64,000 bases of DNA, taken from NCBI RefSeq assembly GCF_002234405.1, contig NZ_NMQT01000011.1, positions 1 through 64,000 of the forward strand. Direction: 5' to 3'. Made by a program: the position numbers and the translations under genes. Below are positions 24,801 to 32,995 of this stretch, one piece after another. The DNA is from Amycolatopsis thailandensis (lineage in GTDB: Bacteria > Actinomycetota > Actinomycetes > Mycobacteriales > Pseudonocardiaceae). The notes under the pieces were generated by a model. The model was not told the origin of the DNA. It saw nothing but the letters and a program-made list of their open reading frames with translations, and did no database searches. Position 1 is the stretch's first letter, and every line of letters starts with the position of its first letter.

Positions 24801-25074
24801 TCGCGCCGGGACCGAGGACGCGGACGAACCGAGCACCCCGCTGGAGAAGGCGCTCGCCGAGGTGTGGGCCGAGGTGCTCGGGGCCGAGCGGGTCGGCGTG
24901 CACGAGGACTTCTTCGACCTCGGCGGCCATTCCCTGACGATGCTGCGGGTCGTGGCGCGGGCGGGGCGCGCGGTCGGCCGCGAGATCCCGTTGCGGCTGC
25001 TGTTCCGGAATCCGACGGTGGCGAGCCTGGCCACCGCGCTCGACGCCTCCGGGGGAGGTGGAGCTCGTGACTGA
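21892..25074 (+). CDS. NRPS module C-A-T (module with acidic-pocket A domain)
   Basis: A 1060-residue single module. The condensation domain (about 10-440) has an intact HHILMDG (146-152). The adenylation domain (about 460-960) has A3 TSGSTGTPKG near 612, A7 YRTGDLG, A8 GRMDDQVKIRGTRVEPAEV and A10 NASGKLDRA. The carrier domain has Ser1014 in LGGHSLTML. Lining up by eye with GrsA gives pocket residues D-A-E-E-V-V-S-I-T-K. I do not know this code, but Glu at positions 239 and 278 suggests a basic amino acid. It is coupled to genes on both sides by overlaps. A C domain at the start means that it accepts an upstream acyl or peptidyl group rather than starting the chain. Confidence 0.92.
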   Translation: MTDAGPGTAEDSWPLTPLQSGMLVDALRDPENDADLVQHLFRVEGELDIDAFGAAWRSVIRRHSVFRAEIRWRDLPEPRMVVLPDVPLSLTVLDWSLLGQAEQDARFDAVLRADQARGFRLDTAPLSRITVIRVADAAHLVLWTSHHILMDGWSRTLVLEELATAYAGNPGPERPAPRFGDFAVRARSSDSAASLAFWRTELSGFTGGVPLPELAGRRAEPGTGEHSVLLDGTRTTALRELCKRARVTQATVFHAAWGLLLGHYTRSRDVVFGSTVSVRPPDVPEDEQPIGLLINTIPARVRVDRDATIVEWLRANQKRLAAAREHGGESLAELQAATGLEPGTRLFDSVLVCENYPGSSDDRWSAGELRMDLVRRFGRTGYPLFVTVWLGETPRVVFEHQRDHLDEDAVRDIAEGFLTILDTLAADPAALVGSVHPLSPAARAEIVDRYSPPPAPTVSGLVHELIGEQIRRRGAAAAVVCGDVTLSYAELDQAAETLARRLRAEGIGPERVVGVFLDRSEMLVVALLAVLRAGGVYLPLDPALPDRRLRLMLDDAGVSAVVTEQALLSRLDAPGLSGDRRLALCVDGRTTGPSLPSAPARAQHPEDLAYLVYTSGSTGTPKGVAITHASVATNCRSIQRLYEIHADDVVLQFSSIGFDASLEQALTPLLTGATVLLRDQEVWSPDKLLDVVCAHGVTVMELLPEYGWEVVRTLIAHPDPVARTGSLRLVTVGGDVVTTEQLAQWHQVVPHVRAVVSYGPTEGTITASGWIYPGHSDSPVALIGKPLAHIRAYVLDDDFNPVPERVPGEICIGGVAVARGYPGRLAITADRFAPDPWAPEPGARLYRTGDLGRWLPSGDLEFLGRMDDQVKIRGTRVEPAEVVTALRAHPTVGQAAVVLNRSTPGVSPSLVGYVTPATAGADPDPARLREFLRGEVPAAAVPSSITVLAELPFNASGKLDRAALPAPAGPRAGTEDADEPSTPLEKALAEVWAEVLGAERVGVHEDFFDLGGHSLTMLRVVARAGRAVGREIPLRLLFRNPTVASLATALDASGGGGARD

Positions 25075-28000
25075 CCTCGTGCCCGGGGACACCGCCACGG
25101 CGGGTCCCGTGCGGCTGCCCCGGCGGCCGGACGAAGACGGCCGCGTCCTGCTGCCCGCGTCGTTCGCGCAGCGCCGGTTGTGGCCGTTGCAACGGTTCTT
25201 CCCGGACAGCTTCGCCTACAACTACCTCATCCTCCTGCGGATCGAAGGAGAGCTGGACGTCGCCGCGTTGCGGAAATCGGTGTGGCGGCTCGTGGACCGG
25301 CACGAGAGCCTGCGCACGGCGCTGGTCCACGACACGGAACTCCGCCAGCGGGTCCGGCCCGTCGGCGCGCCGGAGAATCACCCCCCGATGCCGGTGCTCC
25401 CCGTCGCGCCGGACGCGGGTGAGGATCCATGGGAGTCCGCCCGGCTCGACGCGATCCGCGAAGGCCAGGAGCCGTTCGACCTGAGTGCCGGGCCGACGTT
25501 GCGCGCCTCGCTGCGCGGCGTCGGAGCGCGTGCGCACCTGCTCGCGCTTTCCGTGCACCACGCGGTGTTCGACGGCTGGTCCGAGGACGTGCTGCTGGCC
25601 GAGCTGGCGGTCTGCTACTCGGCGCTGGCCGACGGCCGCGAGCCGGTGCTGCCGGAATTGCCCGTGCAGCACGGTGACATCGCCGAGTGGGAGCGGCACG
25701 CCGTGGCGGCCGCGGAGCCGGAGTTGCTGGCCTACTGGAAGAACGTCCTCACCGGGCTCACCCCGCTCGACCTCCGCACCGATCGGCCGCGCCCGGCCCG
25801 CCCCGCGTTCCGGGGCGCGGCGTACGGGATCCCGGTGCCGGCGGCGACGGTCACGGCGTTGCGGTCGCTCTGCCGGGAACAGCACGTGTCCCTCTACATG
25901 GCGCTGGTGGCCGTCGTCGCCGCGGCGATGGGCCGCTGGGCCCGTCAGGACGACGTGCCGGTGGCCGTTCAGGTGGCGAACCGGCCGTTGCCCGCCGCGG
26001 AGAACGTGCTCGGCTTCCTCGTCAACGGACTGGTGCTGCGCACCGATCTCGGCGGGAATCCCCGCTTCGCCGACCTGCTGGAACAGGTCTTTCTCACCTT
26101 CATGGACGGGTTGGAGCACCAGGGCATGCCGTTCGAGCGGCTCGCCGAGGTGCTTGAACCCGGCCGCGACCTCAGCCGGACCCCGCTCGCGCAGGTCGCG
26201 GTGGCGCTGGACCGGGTCGTCGATCCGGCCGGGTTCGCCGGGCTGCGCGTGTCCCGGGCCGACTCGTTCCTGGGGGTCGCGAAATGGGAGCTCGCGGTCA
26301 CCTTCCGGGAACGCGGCGACGAGCTCACGGCGATCGTCACCTACGACACCGATCTCTTCGACGAGGCCACGATCGCCCGGCTCACCGATTACCTCGTGCG
26401 CTCGCTGACGGCGCTGGCCGAGGAACCGGACCGGCCGGTGCTGGACGTCCCCTTGGTCGTCGGCGCCGAGCGGGCGCGCCTGGTCGAGGACGTCAACCGA
26501 ACCCGGATCCCGTTCCCGGACCGATCGATCCAGGAGCTGTTCGAGGAGCAAGTGGCGTCGGCCCCGGACGCGCCCGCCGTCCACCACGACGGTGGCGTCT
26601 TGTCCTATGCCGAGCTGAACTCGCTCGCGAACACGGTGGCGCACGGCTTGCTGGCGCGGGGGATCGGCCTGGAATCACGGGTCGGGCTGTGCCTGCGCCG
26701 CTCCCCGGAGGCGATCGCCGCGATCCTGGGCGTGCTCAAATCCGGCGCGGCCTACGTGCCGCTCGCGCCCGACCATCCGCCGGAGCGGTTGCGCCTGCTC
26801 GTCGAGGATTCCGGCGCCGCGGTGGTCCTCACCGACACCAGGTCGTCCGAGGCGGTGGCCGGTTTGCCGGGGACGGTGTCGTGGGCGGACATCACGTCCG
26901 CGCCCGCCACCGGGAACCCGCCCCGGCTGGCCGACGGCCGCACCCTCGCGCATGTCGTCTACACCTCCGGTTCGACCGGCAAGCCCAACCCCGTCGGGGT
27001 CGAACAGCGCTCGATCGGGCGGCTGGTCCGCGGCGCCCGCTTCCACGAGTTCGGCCGCGGCGACGTGTGCCTGCACCTGTCGCCGCTCACCTTCGACGCG
27101 TCACTGGTCGAACTGTGGGGGCCCCTGCTCAACGGCGGCGCGGTCGCGATCCCGCCGGGGGACGCCGGAACCTCCGCGATCCTGGACCAGATCAGGGCCG
27201 CGGTGGACACCCACCCGGTCACCATGATGCAGCTCATCGCGCCCCAGCTGAACCTGATCGTCGAGCACGCGCCGGAACTGCTGTCGTCGATCCGGACCCT
27301 GTTCGTCGGCGGCGACGTCGTCGACCCGGCGGCGGTGTCCGCCGCACTGGACCATGTGGACAGTGACGCGGTGCTGCACATGTACGGGCCGACCGAGTCG
27401 ACGCTGTTCGCCACGTTCGAGCCCGTACACGCGGTGCGCCCCGGTCAAGGCGTGTTGCCGATCGGACGCCCGATCGGCAACACGACGGTCTACGTGGTGG
27501 ACCCCGGCCTGCGGCCGGTGCCGGCGGGAGTGCCGGGCGAGTTGCTGCTCGGCGGCGCCGGGCTGGCCCGCGGCTATCTCGGACGGCCGGCGCTGACCGC
27601 CGAGCGGTTCGTCCCCGATCCGTTCTCCGGCGAACGCGGCGCGCGGCTTTACCGCACCGGCGATCTCGTGCGCTTCCTCGCCGATGGCAGGCTGGAGTTC
27701 CTCGGCCGCATCGACGGCCAGGTCAAGCTTCGCGGCTTCCGGGTGGAGACCGGCGAGGTCGCCTCGGCGCTGCGCGCCCACCCGGACGTCGACGACGCCG
27801 TCGTCCTGCTGCGGTCCGACCTGCGCGGCGGCCCCGCGCTGGTGGGGTACGCCGTCGCACGCCAGGGGACGGCGTTCGAGCCCGCGGTCGTGGACCGGTA
27901 TCTCCGCGAGATCCTCCCCGCCGCCCTGGTCCCGGCGTATCTGATCGCCGTCCCCGAGATCCCGCTGACCGGAAACGCCAAAGTGGACAGAGCGGCGCTT

Positions 28001-28279
28001 CCTGTGCCGGACAAGGACAACGGCGCGGACGGCGAGCCACCGTCGACCGGAACCGAGAAGCGGGTGGCGAAGATCTGGCTCGCCGTCACCGGAGCCGGGC
28101 AGGTCGCCCGGGACACCCCGTTCTTCGCCGCCGGGGGCAACTCGCTGCTGCTGGTCGGCCTCGCGGAACGGCTCGGCGAGGAGTTCGGCGCGCTCGCCCC
28201 GTCGGTGGTCGAGCTGTTCGACCAGACGACGGTGCGGCGGATCGCGGCCTTCGTCGACGGACAGGGGAGGACGTCATGA
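25067..28279 (+). CDS. NRPS module C-A-T with altered A3 core
   Basis: About 1070 residues. C domain with HHAVFDG (164-170); A domain with A3 TSGSTGKPNPVGVEQ near 632, A4 TFDASLVELWG, A7 YRTGDLV, A8 GRIDGQVKLRGFRVETGEV and A10 TGNAKVDRA; carrier Ser1026 in AGGNSLLL. By-eye pocket residues are D-A-V-Q-F-G-M-L-F-K, a code I do not recognise. The A3 lysine and glycine of the usual PKG are replaced by Asn-Pro, although the catalytic A10 lysine remains. I take GTG 25067 (GGAGG 8 bases upstream) over GTG 25058. The stop overlaps the PKS start by 4 bases. Confidence 0.92.
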   Translation: MTDLVPGDTATAGPVRLPRRPDEDGRVLLPASFAQRRLWPLQRFFPDSFAYNYLILLRIEGELDVAALRKSVWRLVDRHESLRTALVHDTELRQRVRPVGAPENHPPMPVLPVAPDAGEDPWESARLDAIREGQEPFDLSAGPTLRASLRGVGARAHLLALSVHHAVFDGWSEDVLLAELAVCYSALADGREPVLPELPVQHGDIAEWERHAVAAAEPELLAYWKNVLTGLTPLDLRTDRPRPARPAFRGAAYGIPVPAATVTALRSLCREQHVSLYMALVAVVAAAMGRWARQDDVPVAVQVANRPLPAAENVLGFLVNGLVLRTDLGGNPRFADLLEQVFLTFMDGLEHQGMPFERLAEVLEPGRDLSRTPLAQVAVALDRVVDPAGFAGLRVSRADSFLGVAKWELAVTFRERGDELTAIVTYDTDLFDEATIARLTDYLVRSLTALAEEPDRPVLDVPLVVGAERARLVEDVNRTRIPFPDRSIQELFEEQVASAPDAPAVHHDGGVLSYAELNSLANTVAHGLLARGIGLESRVGLCLRRSPEAIAAILGVLKSGAAYVPLAPDHPPERLRLLVEDSGAAVVLTDTRSSEAVAGLPGTVSWADITSAPATGNPPRLADGRTLAHVVYTSGSTGKPNPVGVEQRSIGRLVRGARFHEFGRGDVCLHLSPLTFDASLVELWGPLLNGGAVAIPPGDAGTSAILDQIRAAVDTHPVTMMQLIAPQLNLIVEHAPELLSSIRTLFVGGDVVDPAAVSAALDHVDSDAVLHMYGPTESTLFATFEPVHAVRPGQGVLPIGRPIGNTTVYVVDPGLRPVPAGVPGELLLGGAGLARGYLGRPALTAERFVPDPFSGERGARLYRTGDLVRFLADGRLEFLGRIDGQVKLRGFRVETGEVASALRAHPDVDDAVVLLRSDLRGGPALVGYAVARQGTAFEPAVVDRYLREILPAALVPAYLIAVPEIPLTGNAKVDRAALPVPDKDNGADGEPPSTGTEKRVAKIWLAVTGAGQVARDTPFFAAGGNSLLLVGLAERLGEEFGALAPSVVELFDQTTVRRIAAFVDGQGRTS

Positions 28280-31200
28280 CCCCCGTTGCCGAGCCGATCG
28301 CGATCACCGGCATGGCGGTGCGGTTGCCGGACGCCGATTCGCTGCGGCGCTTCCACCGGAATCTGGCCGAGGGCAAGGACAGCGTCCGGGAGGTGCCGGC
28401 CGAGCGGCTGCGCCTCGCGGGCGCCGACCCGGGCCTTCGCCACCGGCCGCTCGCGTCCTTGACCGGCGTGGAGGAGTTCGATCACGAGTTCTTCGGGATC
28501 CCGTTGCGCGAAGCCGAGTTGATGGACCCGCAGCACCGGCTCTGCCTCCAGCTGGCCTGTGCGGCGATCGAAGACTCCGGTCATCCGCTCGGCAGCGTCC
28601 GCGGTACCCGGACCGCGGTGGTGATGGCAGGCGGACGCTCGGATTACGCGGAGCTGATGACCGAGGCCGACGAAGGGGTGCTGACCCTGCTGGGCACGGG
28701 CACCTCGGTGTTGCCGGGCCGGATTGCGCATCTGCTCGGCACCCAGGGCCCGGCCCTGGTGGTCGACGCCGGATGCTCGACCGGGCTGGTGGCGCTCGAC
28801 CTCGCGGCGGGCATGTTGCGCGGCGGTCAGGCGAGCCTGGCTGTCGTCGGCGGTGTCGCGGTGCGCAGCACGTTCGCCGACGCCTCCGACGACCGGTACG
28901 CCGAGGTGGTGTCCGCCTCGGGCCGGTGCCGGGCCTTCGACGCCGCCGCGGACGGCACCGGGGACGGCGAGGGCGGCGTGGTGCTCGTCCTCAAGCTCCT
29001 GTCGGACGCCGTGCGGGACCGCGACCACGTGCACGCCGTCGTCCGCTCGACCGCGGTGAACCACAACGGCGACCGGTCCAACGGACTGAGCGCGCCCAGT
29101 CCCGCCGCGCAGGTGGACCTGCTGCGCGACGCCTGGGAGAAGGCCGGTCTGCGGCCAGGGCAGCTCGGATACCTGGAAGCGCACGGATCCGGGACGCGGC
29201 TGGGCGACCTCATCGAGGTGGAGGCGGTCTCCCGGGCCTGCGGCGAGCCGGAACCCGGCCGGGAATCCCGCGTCATCGGTTCGGTGAAGACCAACATCGG
29301 CCACCTCGACCACGTCGCGGGCCTCGCCGGACTGGTCAAGGTCGTCGCGGGCATCCAGAACCGGGTGATCTACCCGTCCCTGCATTTCACCCGCCCCAAC
29401 CCGCTCGTCGACTTCGATCGGCTGGGCGTGCGGGTGGCCACCGAACTCGTCGAGTGGAAGGCGGACGACGACGGCCCGCTGTTCGGCGGGGTGAGCTCGT
29501 TCAGCCTGGCCGGGACCAACGCGCACGCCGTCCTGGAGTCGGCACCGGCGGCACCGCCCGCGGGCGGGGAGCCATCGGGATGGGCGGGCGGTGTGGCGAC
29601 GGTGTCCGGTCGCGGCTGGCCCGCGGTCGCCCGTGTCTGCGCGGCGTTACGGGAGCGGATCGCGGACGACCCTGGACTGGACGTCCGCGATGTGCTGCAC
29701 ACCCTCAATCGCGGGCGGGACCATCTGCCGTGGCGGGTGGCGTTCCCGGTGCGCGACCGGGCCGGACTGCTGGACGGTCTGCGCAGGGCGGGCAAGAGCG
29801 CCGCTCGTGGCGGTCCGGCACCGTCGGGCGCCCGCCGTCCGATGTGGACGGTCGTCCCCGGCGCCGGGCCGAGCGCGCGAGACGCGGACCTGCTGGCCGG
29901 ACGGTACGCGGTGTACGCGGCCGCCGTCGCCGAGTGTGCCGAGGCCGCACCGGACGAGGTGGACGAGGACACGACGGCGTGGTTTTCCCGGAACCACGCG
30001 TTCCTGCGTCTCATGCGGACGTGGGGGATCGATACGACGCTGGTGTCGGGTTCCCTGGCGCTGGCGAAGCACGCGCGCGGCGAATCGAGCCTTTCCGAGG
30101 CGCTGGCCGAGGCGACGCGCTCCGACGACGGTGAGCACGGAAGCGACGACCCCGGCGGCGATCTCGTCGTATGCGATCTGGACTCGGTGCGCGGCGACGA
30201 CGTGCTCGCCCGCGTGGCGGAGCTCTACGTCTCGGGCGTGGACGTGGACTGGGACGTCGTGCACGAGGGCACCGGGCGACGCCGGGTTTCCTTGCCCGGC
30301 TACTCCTTCGAGCCGACGCGGTGCTGGGTCACGCCTCCACAGCGCGACACGGCGCCACCGGCACCCGGCCTCGTGCCGCCGCGACCCGACCGGCCGCCGA
30401 CGTCGCGCACGGACTACGAACAGGCGCTCGCCCGGGTCTGGACCGGTTCGCTGCGCGTCGGCGAGGTGCCGCCCGACGCCGACTACTTCGAGCTCGGTGG
30501 CACCTCCGTGCTGGCGTTGCAGGTGCTGGCCGACATCCGCAGGGAACTCGGCGTGCGGTTGCGGCTGCGGGACATCTACGCGCACCGGACACTCCGCGAC
30601 CTCGCCGGGTTCATGGCCGCGAGCGCCGGGCACGATCCGGCGGCCACCGGGCGGCTGGTGCCGATCCGGGCAGGGGGCGAGCACCCGCCGCTGTTCTGCC
30701 CGCATCCCTCCGGCGGTGGTGTCCAGCCGTACTTCGAACTCGCGCGGGCGTTGCCCGCCGGTTATCCGGTCATCGGAGTGCCCGCCGTCGGTCTCGACGA
30801 CGGACTGGAGCCGGACCCGACCGTCGAGGCCATGGCCACCCGGTACGTCGGTGAACTGCGGCAGGTCCAGCCCACGGGACCGTACCGGCTCGTCGGCTGG
30901 TCCTTCGGCGCCGTGATCGCCTACGAGATGGCCCGGCGGCTCAGCGCGGAGGGCGACCGCGTGGCGACGCTGGTGCTGATCGACGCGAACACCGAACTGG
31001 ATCCCGGGCCGCCCCCGGAACAGGAATCGGCGCTGCTGATCAACCTGCTCACCGCCGGCTCCGACTTCCGCGTCGACACCGGCGCGCTGGACGCGCTGTC
31101 CGAGCGGGAACGGTTGGCCGCCGTCGTCAAGACGGCCAAAGAGGCCGGGCGCTTGCCGACGGCCATGACCAGGCACCAGATCGGCGCCATGACGAAAGTG

Positions 31201-31437
31201 TTGCGCGCCAACGACCTCGCGCTGCTCGACTACCGGTGGGCCGGGTACGCCGGTCCGGCGACAGTGATCCGGGCCGAGTCGCCGCTCTTCGAGGGCCCGG
31301 ACGACCGGGCCGAGGACCTCGGCTGGCGCAAGTTCATCACCGGCGAGGTCACCGTCCACTCCGTGCCCGGCGATCACTTCACCATGATGCGCCGGCACCA
31401 CACCGCGATCGCCGACATCATCGGGAGGGTCTTGTGA
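28276..31437 (+). CDS. PKS protein KS-(collapsed AT)-ACP-TE
   Basis: 1053 residues. The ketosynthase (1-425) has Cys167 in DAGCSTGLVAL, His303 in EAHGSGT and His343 in KTNIGH, so it should be active. Residues 440-690 start and end like an acyltransferase domain (TVVPGAG at 525-531; YVSGVDVDW to SLPGYSFEPTRCW at 651-684), but the middle ~150 residues are missing and GHSxG is reduced to VSGSLAL, so it cannot bind an extender unit. The ACP carries Ser744 (LGGTSVLAL). The type I TE (from about 795) has GWSFG with Ser876, Asp903 and a late His in VPGDHF. The extender must be loaded in trans, presumably hydroxymalonyl-ACP. The TE makes this the likely final module. Confidence 0.92.
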   Translation: MTPVAEPIAITGMAVRLPDADSLRRFHRNLAEGKDSVREVPAERLRLAGADPGLRHRPLASLTGVEEFDHEFFGIPLREAELMDPQHRLCLQLACAAIEDSGHPLGSVRGTRTAVVMAGGRSDYAELMTEADEGVLTLLGTGTSVLPGRIAHLLGTQGPALVVDAGCSTGLVALDLAAGMLRGGQASLAVVGGVAVRSTFADASDDRYAEVVSASGRCRAFDAAADGTGDGEGGVVLVLKLLSDAVRDRDHVHAVVRSTAVNHNGDRSNGLSAPSPAAQVDLLRDAWEKAGLRPGQLGYLEAHGSGTRLGDLIEVEAVSRACGEPEPGRESRVIGSVKTNIGHLDHVAGLAGLVKVVAGIQNRVIYPSLHFTRPNPLVDFDRLGVRVATELVEWKADDDGPLFGGVSSFSLAGTNAHAVLESAPAAPPAGGEPSGWAGGVATVSGRGWPAVARVCAALRERIADDPGLDVRDVLHTLNRGRDHLPWRVAFPVRDRAGLLDGLRRAGKSAARGGPAPSGARRPMWTVVPGAGPSARDADLLAGRYAVYAAAVAECAEAAPDEVDEDTTAWFSRNHAFLRLMRTWGIDTTLVSGSLALAKHARGESSLSEALAEATRSDDGEHGSDDPGGDLVVCDLDSVRGDDVLARVAELYVSGVDVDWDVVHEGTGRRRVSLPGYSFEPTRCWVTPPQRDTAPPAPGLVPPRPDRPPTSRTDYEQALARVWTGSLRVGEVPPDADYFELGGTSVLALQVLADIRRELGVRLRLRDIYAHRTLRDLAGFMAASAGHDPAATGRLVPIRAGGEHPPLFCPHPSGGGVQPYFELARALPAGYPVIGVPAVGLDDGLEPDPTVEAMATRYVGELRQVQPTGPYRLVGWSFGAVIAYEMARRLSAEGDRVATLVLIDANTELDPGPPPEQESALLINLLTAGSDFRVDTGALDALSERERLAAVVKTAKEAGRLPTAMTRHQIGAMTKVLRANDLALLDYRWAGYAGPATVIRAESPLFEGPDDRAEDLGWRKFITGEVTVHSVPGDHFTMMRRHHTAIADIIGRVL

Positions 31438-31649
31438 CCGCAGCCGTGCCGCAGGAAGACCGATTCCAGGTCGTGATCAACCACGAAGAGCAGTACTCCG
31501 TCTGGCCCGCGACCGGTGAACCACCGGCGGGCTGGCGGCCGGTGGGCTACACCGGCACCCGGGAGGACTGCCTCGGCCACATCGAACAGGTCTGGACCGA
31601 CATCACCCCGAAAAGCGTGCGAGACCGGGCGGCCGGGAGCACACCGTGA
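31434..31649 (+). CDS. MbtH-like protein
   Basis: 71 residues with the complete MbtH signature: VVINHEEQYSVWP, PPAGWRPVGYTG and CLGHIEQVWTDITP. MbtH proteins bind NRPS adenylation domains and are needed for their folding or activity. One or more of the three NRPS proteins here probably depends on it. GTG 31434 overlaps the PKS stop by 4 bases, and its own stop overlaps the next GTG, so it is embedded in operon A. Confidence 0.96.
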   Translation: MTAAVPQEDRFQVVINHEEQYSVWPATGEPPAGWRPVGYTGTREDCLGHIEQVWTDITPKSVRDRAAGSTP

Positions 31650-32623
31650 CCGCGGTCGGGATCGACGCGATCGAGGTGTGGCTGCCCGCGGACCGGACGC
31701 CGATCCGTGACCTCGCCGAGTACGCCGGCCTCGCCGAGCCGGACCGGACACTGGTGGACGGCTTCGGGATCGCGTCCGTGCCGGACGCGGGCGACCGCCA
31801 CGGGACGGACCTGGCGGTCGAAGCGGTGCGGGCGTTGCTGGCCCGGACCGGCTTGCGGCCCGGTGAGGTCGACGCGCTGCTGCTGATCGGCGGCAGGGCA
31901 CCGGAGTACCTCATGGCCTCCGAGTCGACCAGGGTCCAGCACGAGACAGGCCTGTCTTCGGCGCTGTCGTTCTCGGTGTCGGACCTCGGGTGCGCGTCCA
32001 TTTCGACCGCGCTGCTGACCGCCCGGTCACTGCTACTGTCCACTTCGGACTGGCGCAATGTGGTGATCGCGCACGGCTGCGTGCGCCCCGGCCCCGGCCG
32101 GATCCGGCTCCCGGTGACGGTCAACGGGGACGCCGGGCTCGCGGTGCTGATGCGTCCCCTCGCCACCGCGCTGCGCGTCGTGGACGTCGCCGTGGAGACC
32201 GACGGCCGGTTCTGGGACCTGTTCCGGGTGGAGTACCGGGGCTTGGCGCCGGAACACTGGCGCGAGGTCTGCGCCGATCCCGCGCGGTACTCGTTCGAGC
32301 TGGCCATCGAGAGCCGCAACCGGCTCGACCGGCTCAACCGGCTGGTGCTCGACCGGAACGGGCTGGCCATGTCCGACGTCGACCACGTGCTCATGCAGAA
32401 CGTCTCGACCGGCGCCTTCCGCTTCTACGAAGAGGCGTTCGACGTCGAGATCGCGAAGGTGTGCGAGCGGAACCTGGCCGGCTACGGCCATCTCGGTCCG
32501 GTCGACGTCATGGCCAACCTGGACGCGGGCGTGACCTCCGGTCAGTTCGAGCCCGGAGATCTCGTCCTGGTGATGAACAACAGCCCGGCCGCCGCCTGGA
32601 GCTCCATGCTGGTCGAGGTGTGA
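31646..32623 (+). CDS. KAS III-like acyltransferase (CerJ/AviN-type branch)
   Basis: 325 residues with the thiolase fold of FabH. The active-site Cys is Cys116 (SDLGCASIST). The FabH motifs PHQAN and GNTS are replaced by LMQNVS (about 249-254) and GYGHLGPVD (279-287). GHLGxxD with Asp287 is what I recall from the CerJ/AviN/ChlB3 group, which transfer acyl groups to sugars or other acceptors rather than condensing. The His expected near 250 is not visible, so the triad is incomplete or rearranged. Its neighbour on the opposite strand is a free carrier protein, a plausible acyl donor. It might also help load the AT-less PKS; this is inference. Confidence 0.78.
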   Translation: MTAVGIDAIEVWLPADRTPIRDLAEYAGLAEPDRTLVDGFGIASVPDAGDRHGTDLAVEAVRALLARTGLRPGEVDALLLIGGRAPEYLMASESTRVQHETGLSSALSFSVSDLGCASISTALLTARSLLLSTSDWRNVVIAHGCVRPGPGRIRLPVTVNGDAGLAVLMRPLATALRVVDVAVETDGRFWDLFRVEYRGLAPEHWREVCADPARYSFELAIESRNRLDRLNRLVLDRNGLAMSDVDHVLMQNVSTGAFRFYEEAFDVEIAKVCERNLAGYGHLGPVDVMANLDAGVTSGQFEPGDLVLVMNNSPAAAWSSMLVEV

Positions 32624-32663
32624 GCGCGTGGACCCGATCGCGACGCGGGCGCGCCGCACAGGC

Positions 32664-32921
32664 TCAGACGGCCCTGGCGCGTACCAAAGCGGCCAGCTCG
32701 CGCGGGGTGCTCACCTCGGCGAGGAACTCGGCGAGGGAAAGCCCGGTCCGCGCCTGCTTGCGCAGCCGGGCCACGATCTGGCCCGCTTTGATGGAATCGC
32801 CGCCGAGTGCGAAGAAATCGTCGTCGGGGCCGACCGGTCCACTGAGGACATCACGCCAGATGCCGATCACGAGTCCGTCGAGATCCTGTCGGTCGGCCGG
32901 TGCGTGTTCTCCGTGGGACAT
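32664..32921 (-). CDS. free-standing peptidyl/acyl carrier protein
   Basis: 85 residues, a complete carrier domain with the phosphopantetheine Ser in FFALGGDSIKAGQIV and the helix-4 ending STPRELAALVRAR. GGDSIKA is the PCP-like form. It is the only biosynthetic gene on the minus strand, lying tail-to-tail with the KAS III-like gene (40 bases) and head-to-head with the exporter (74 bases). It has no A domain of its own and so must be charged in trans. Confidence 0.88.
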   Translation of the reverse strand: MSHGEHAPADRQDLDGLVIGIWRDVLSGPVGPDDDFFALGGDSIKAGQIVARLRKQARTGLSLAEFLAEVSTPRELAALVRARAV

Positions 32922-32995
32922 GCGCTCACCGCTTCCGGTCGGAGTGGGACAAGCTGTCTCGGCCCGACTTTAAGGCATGACAGGGCGGGGATTCC

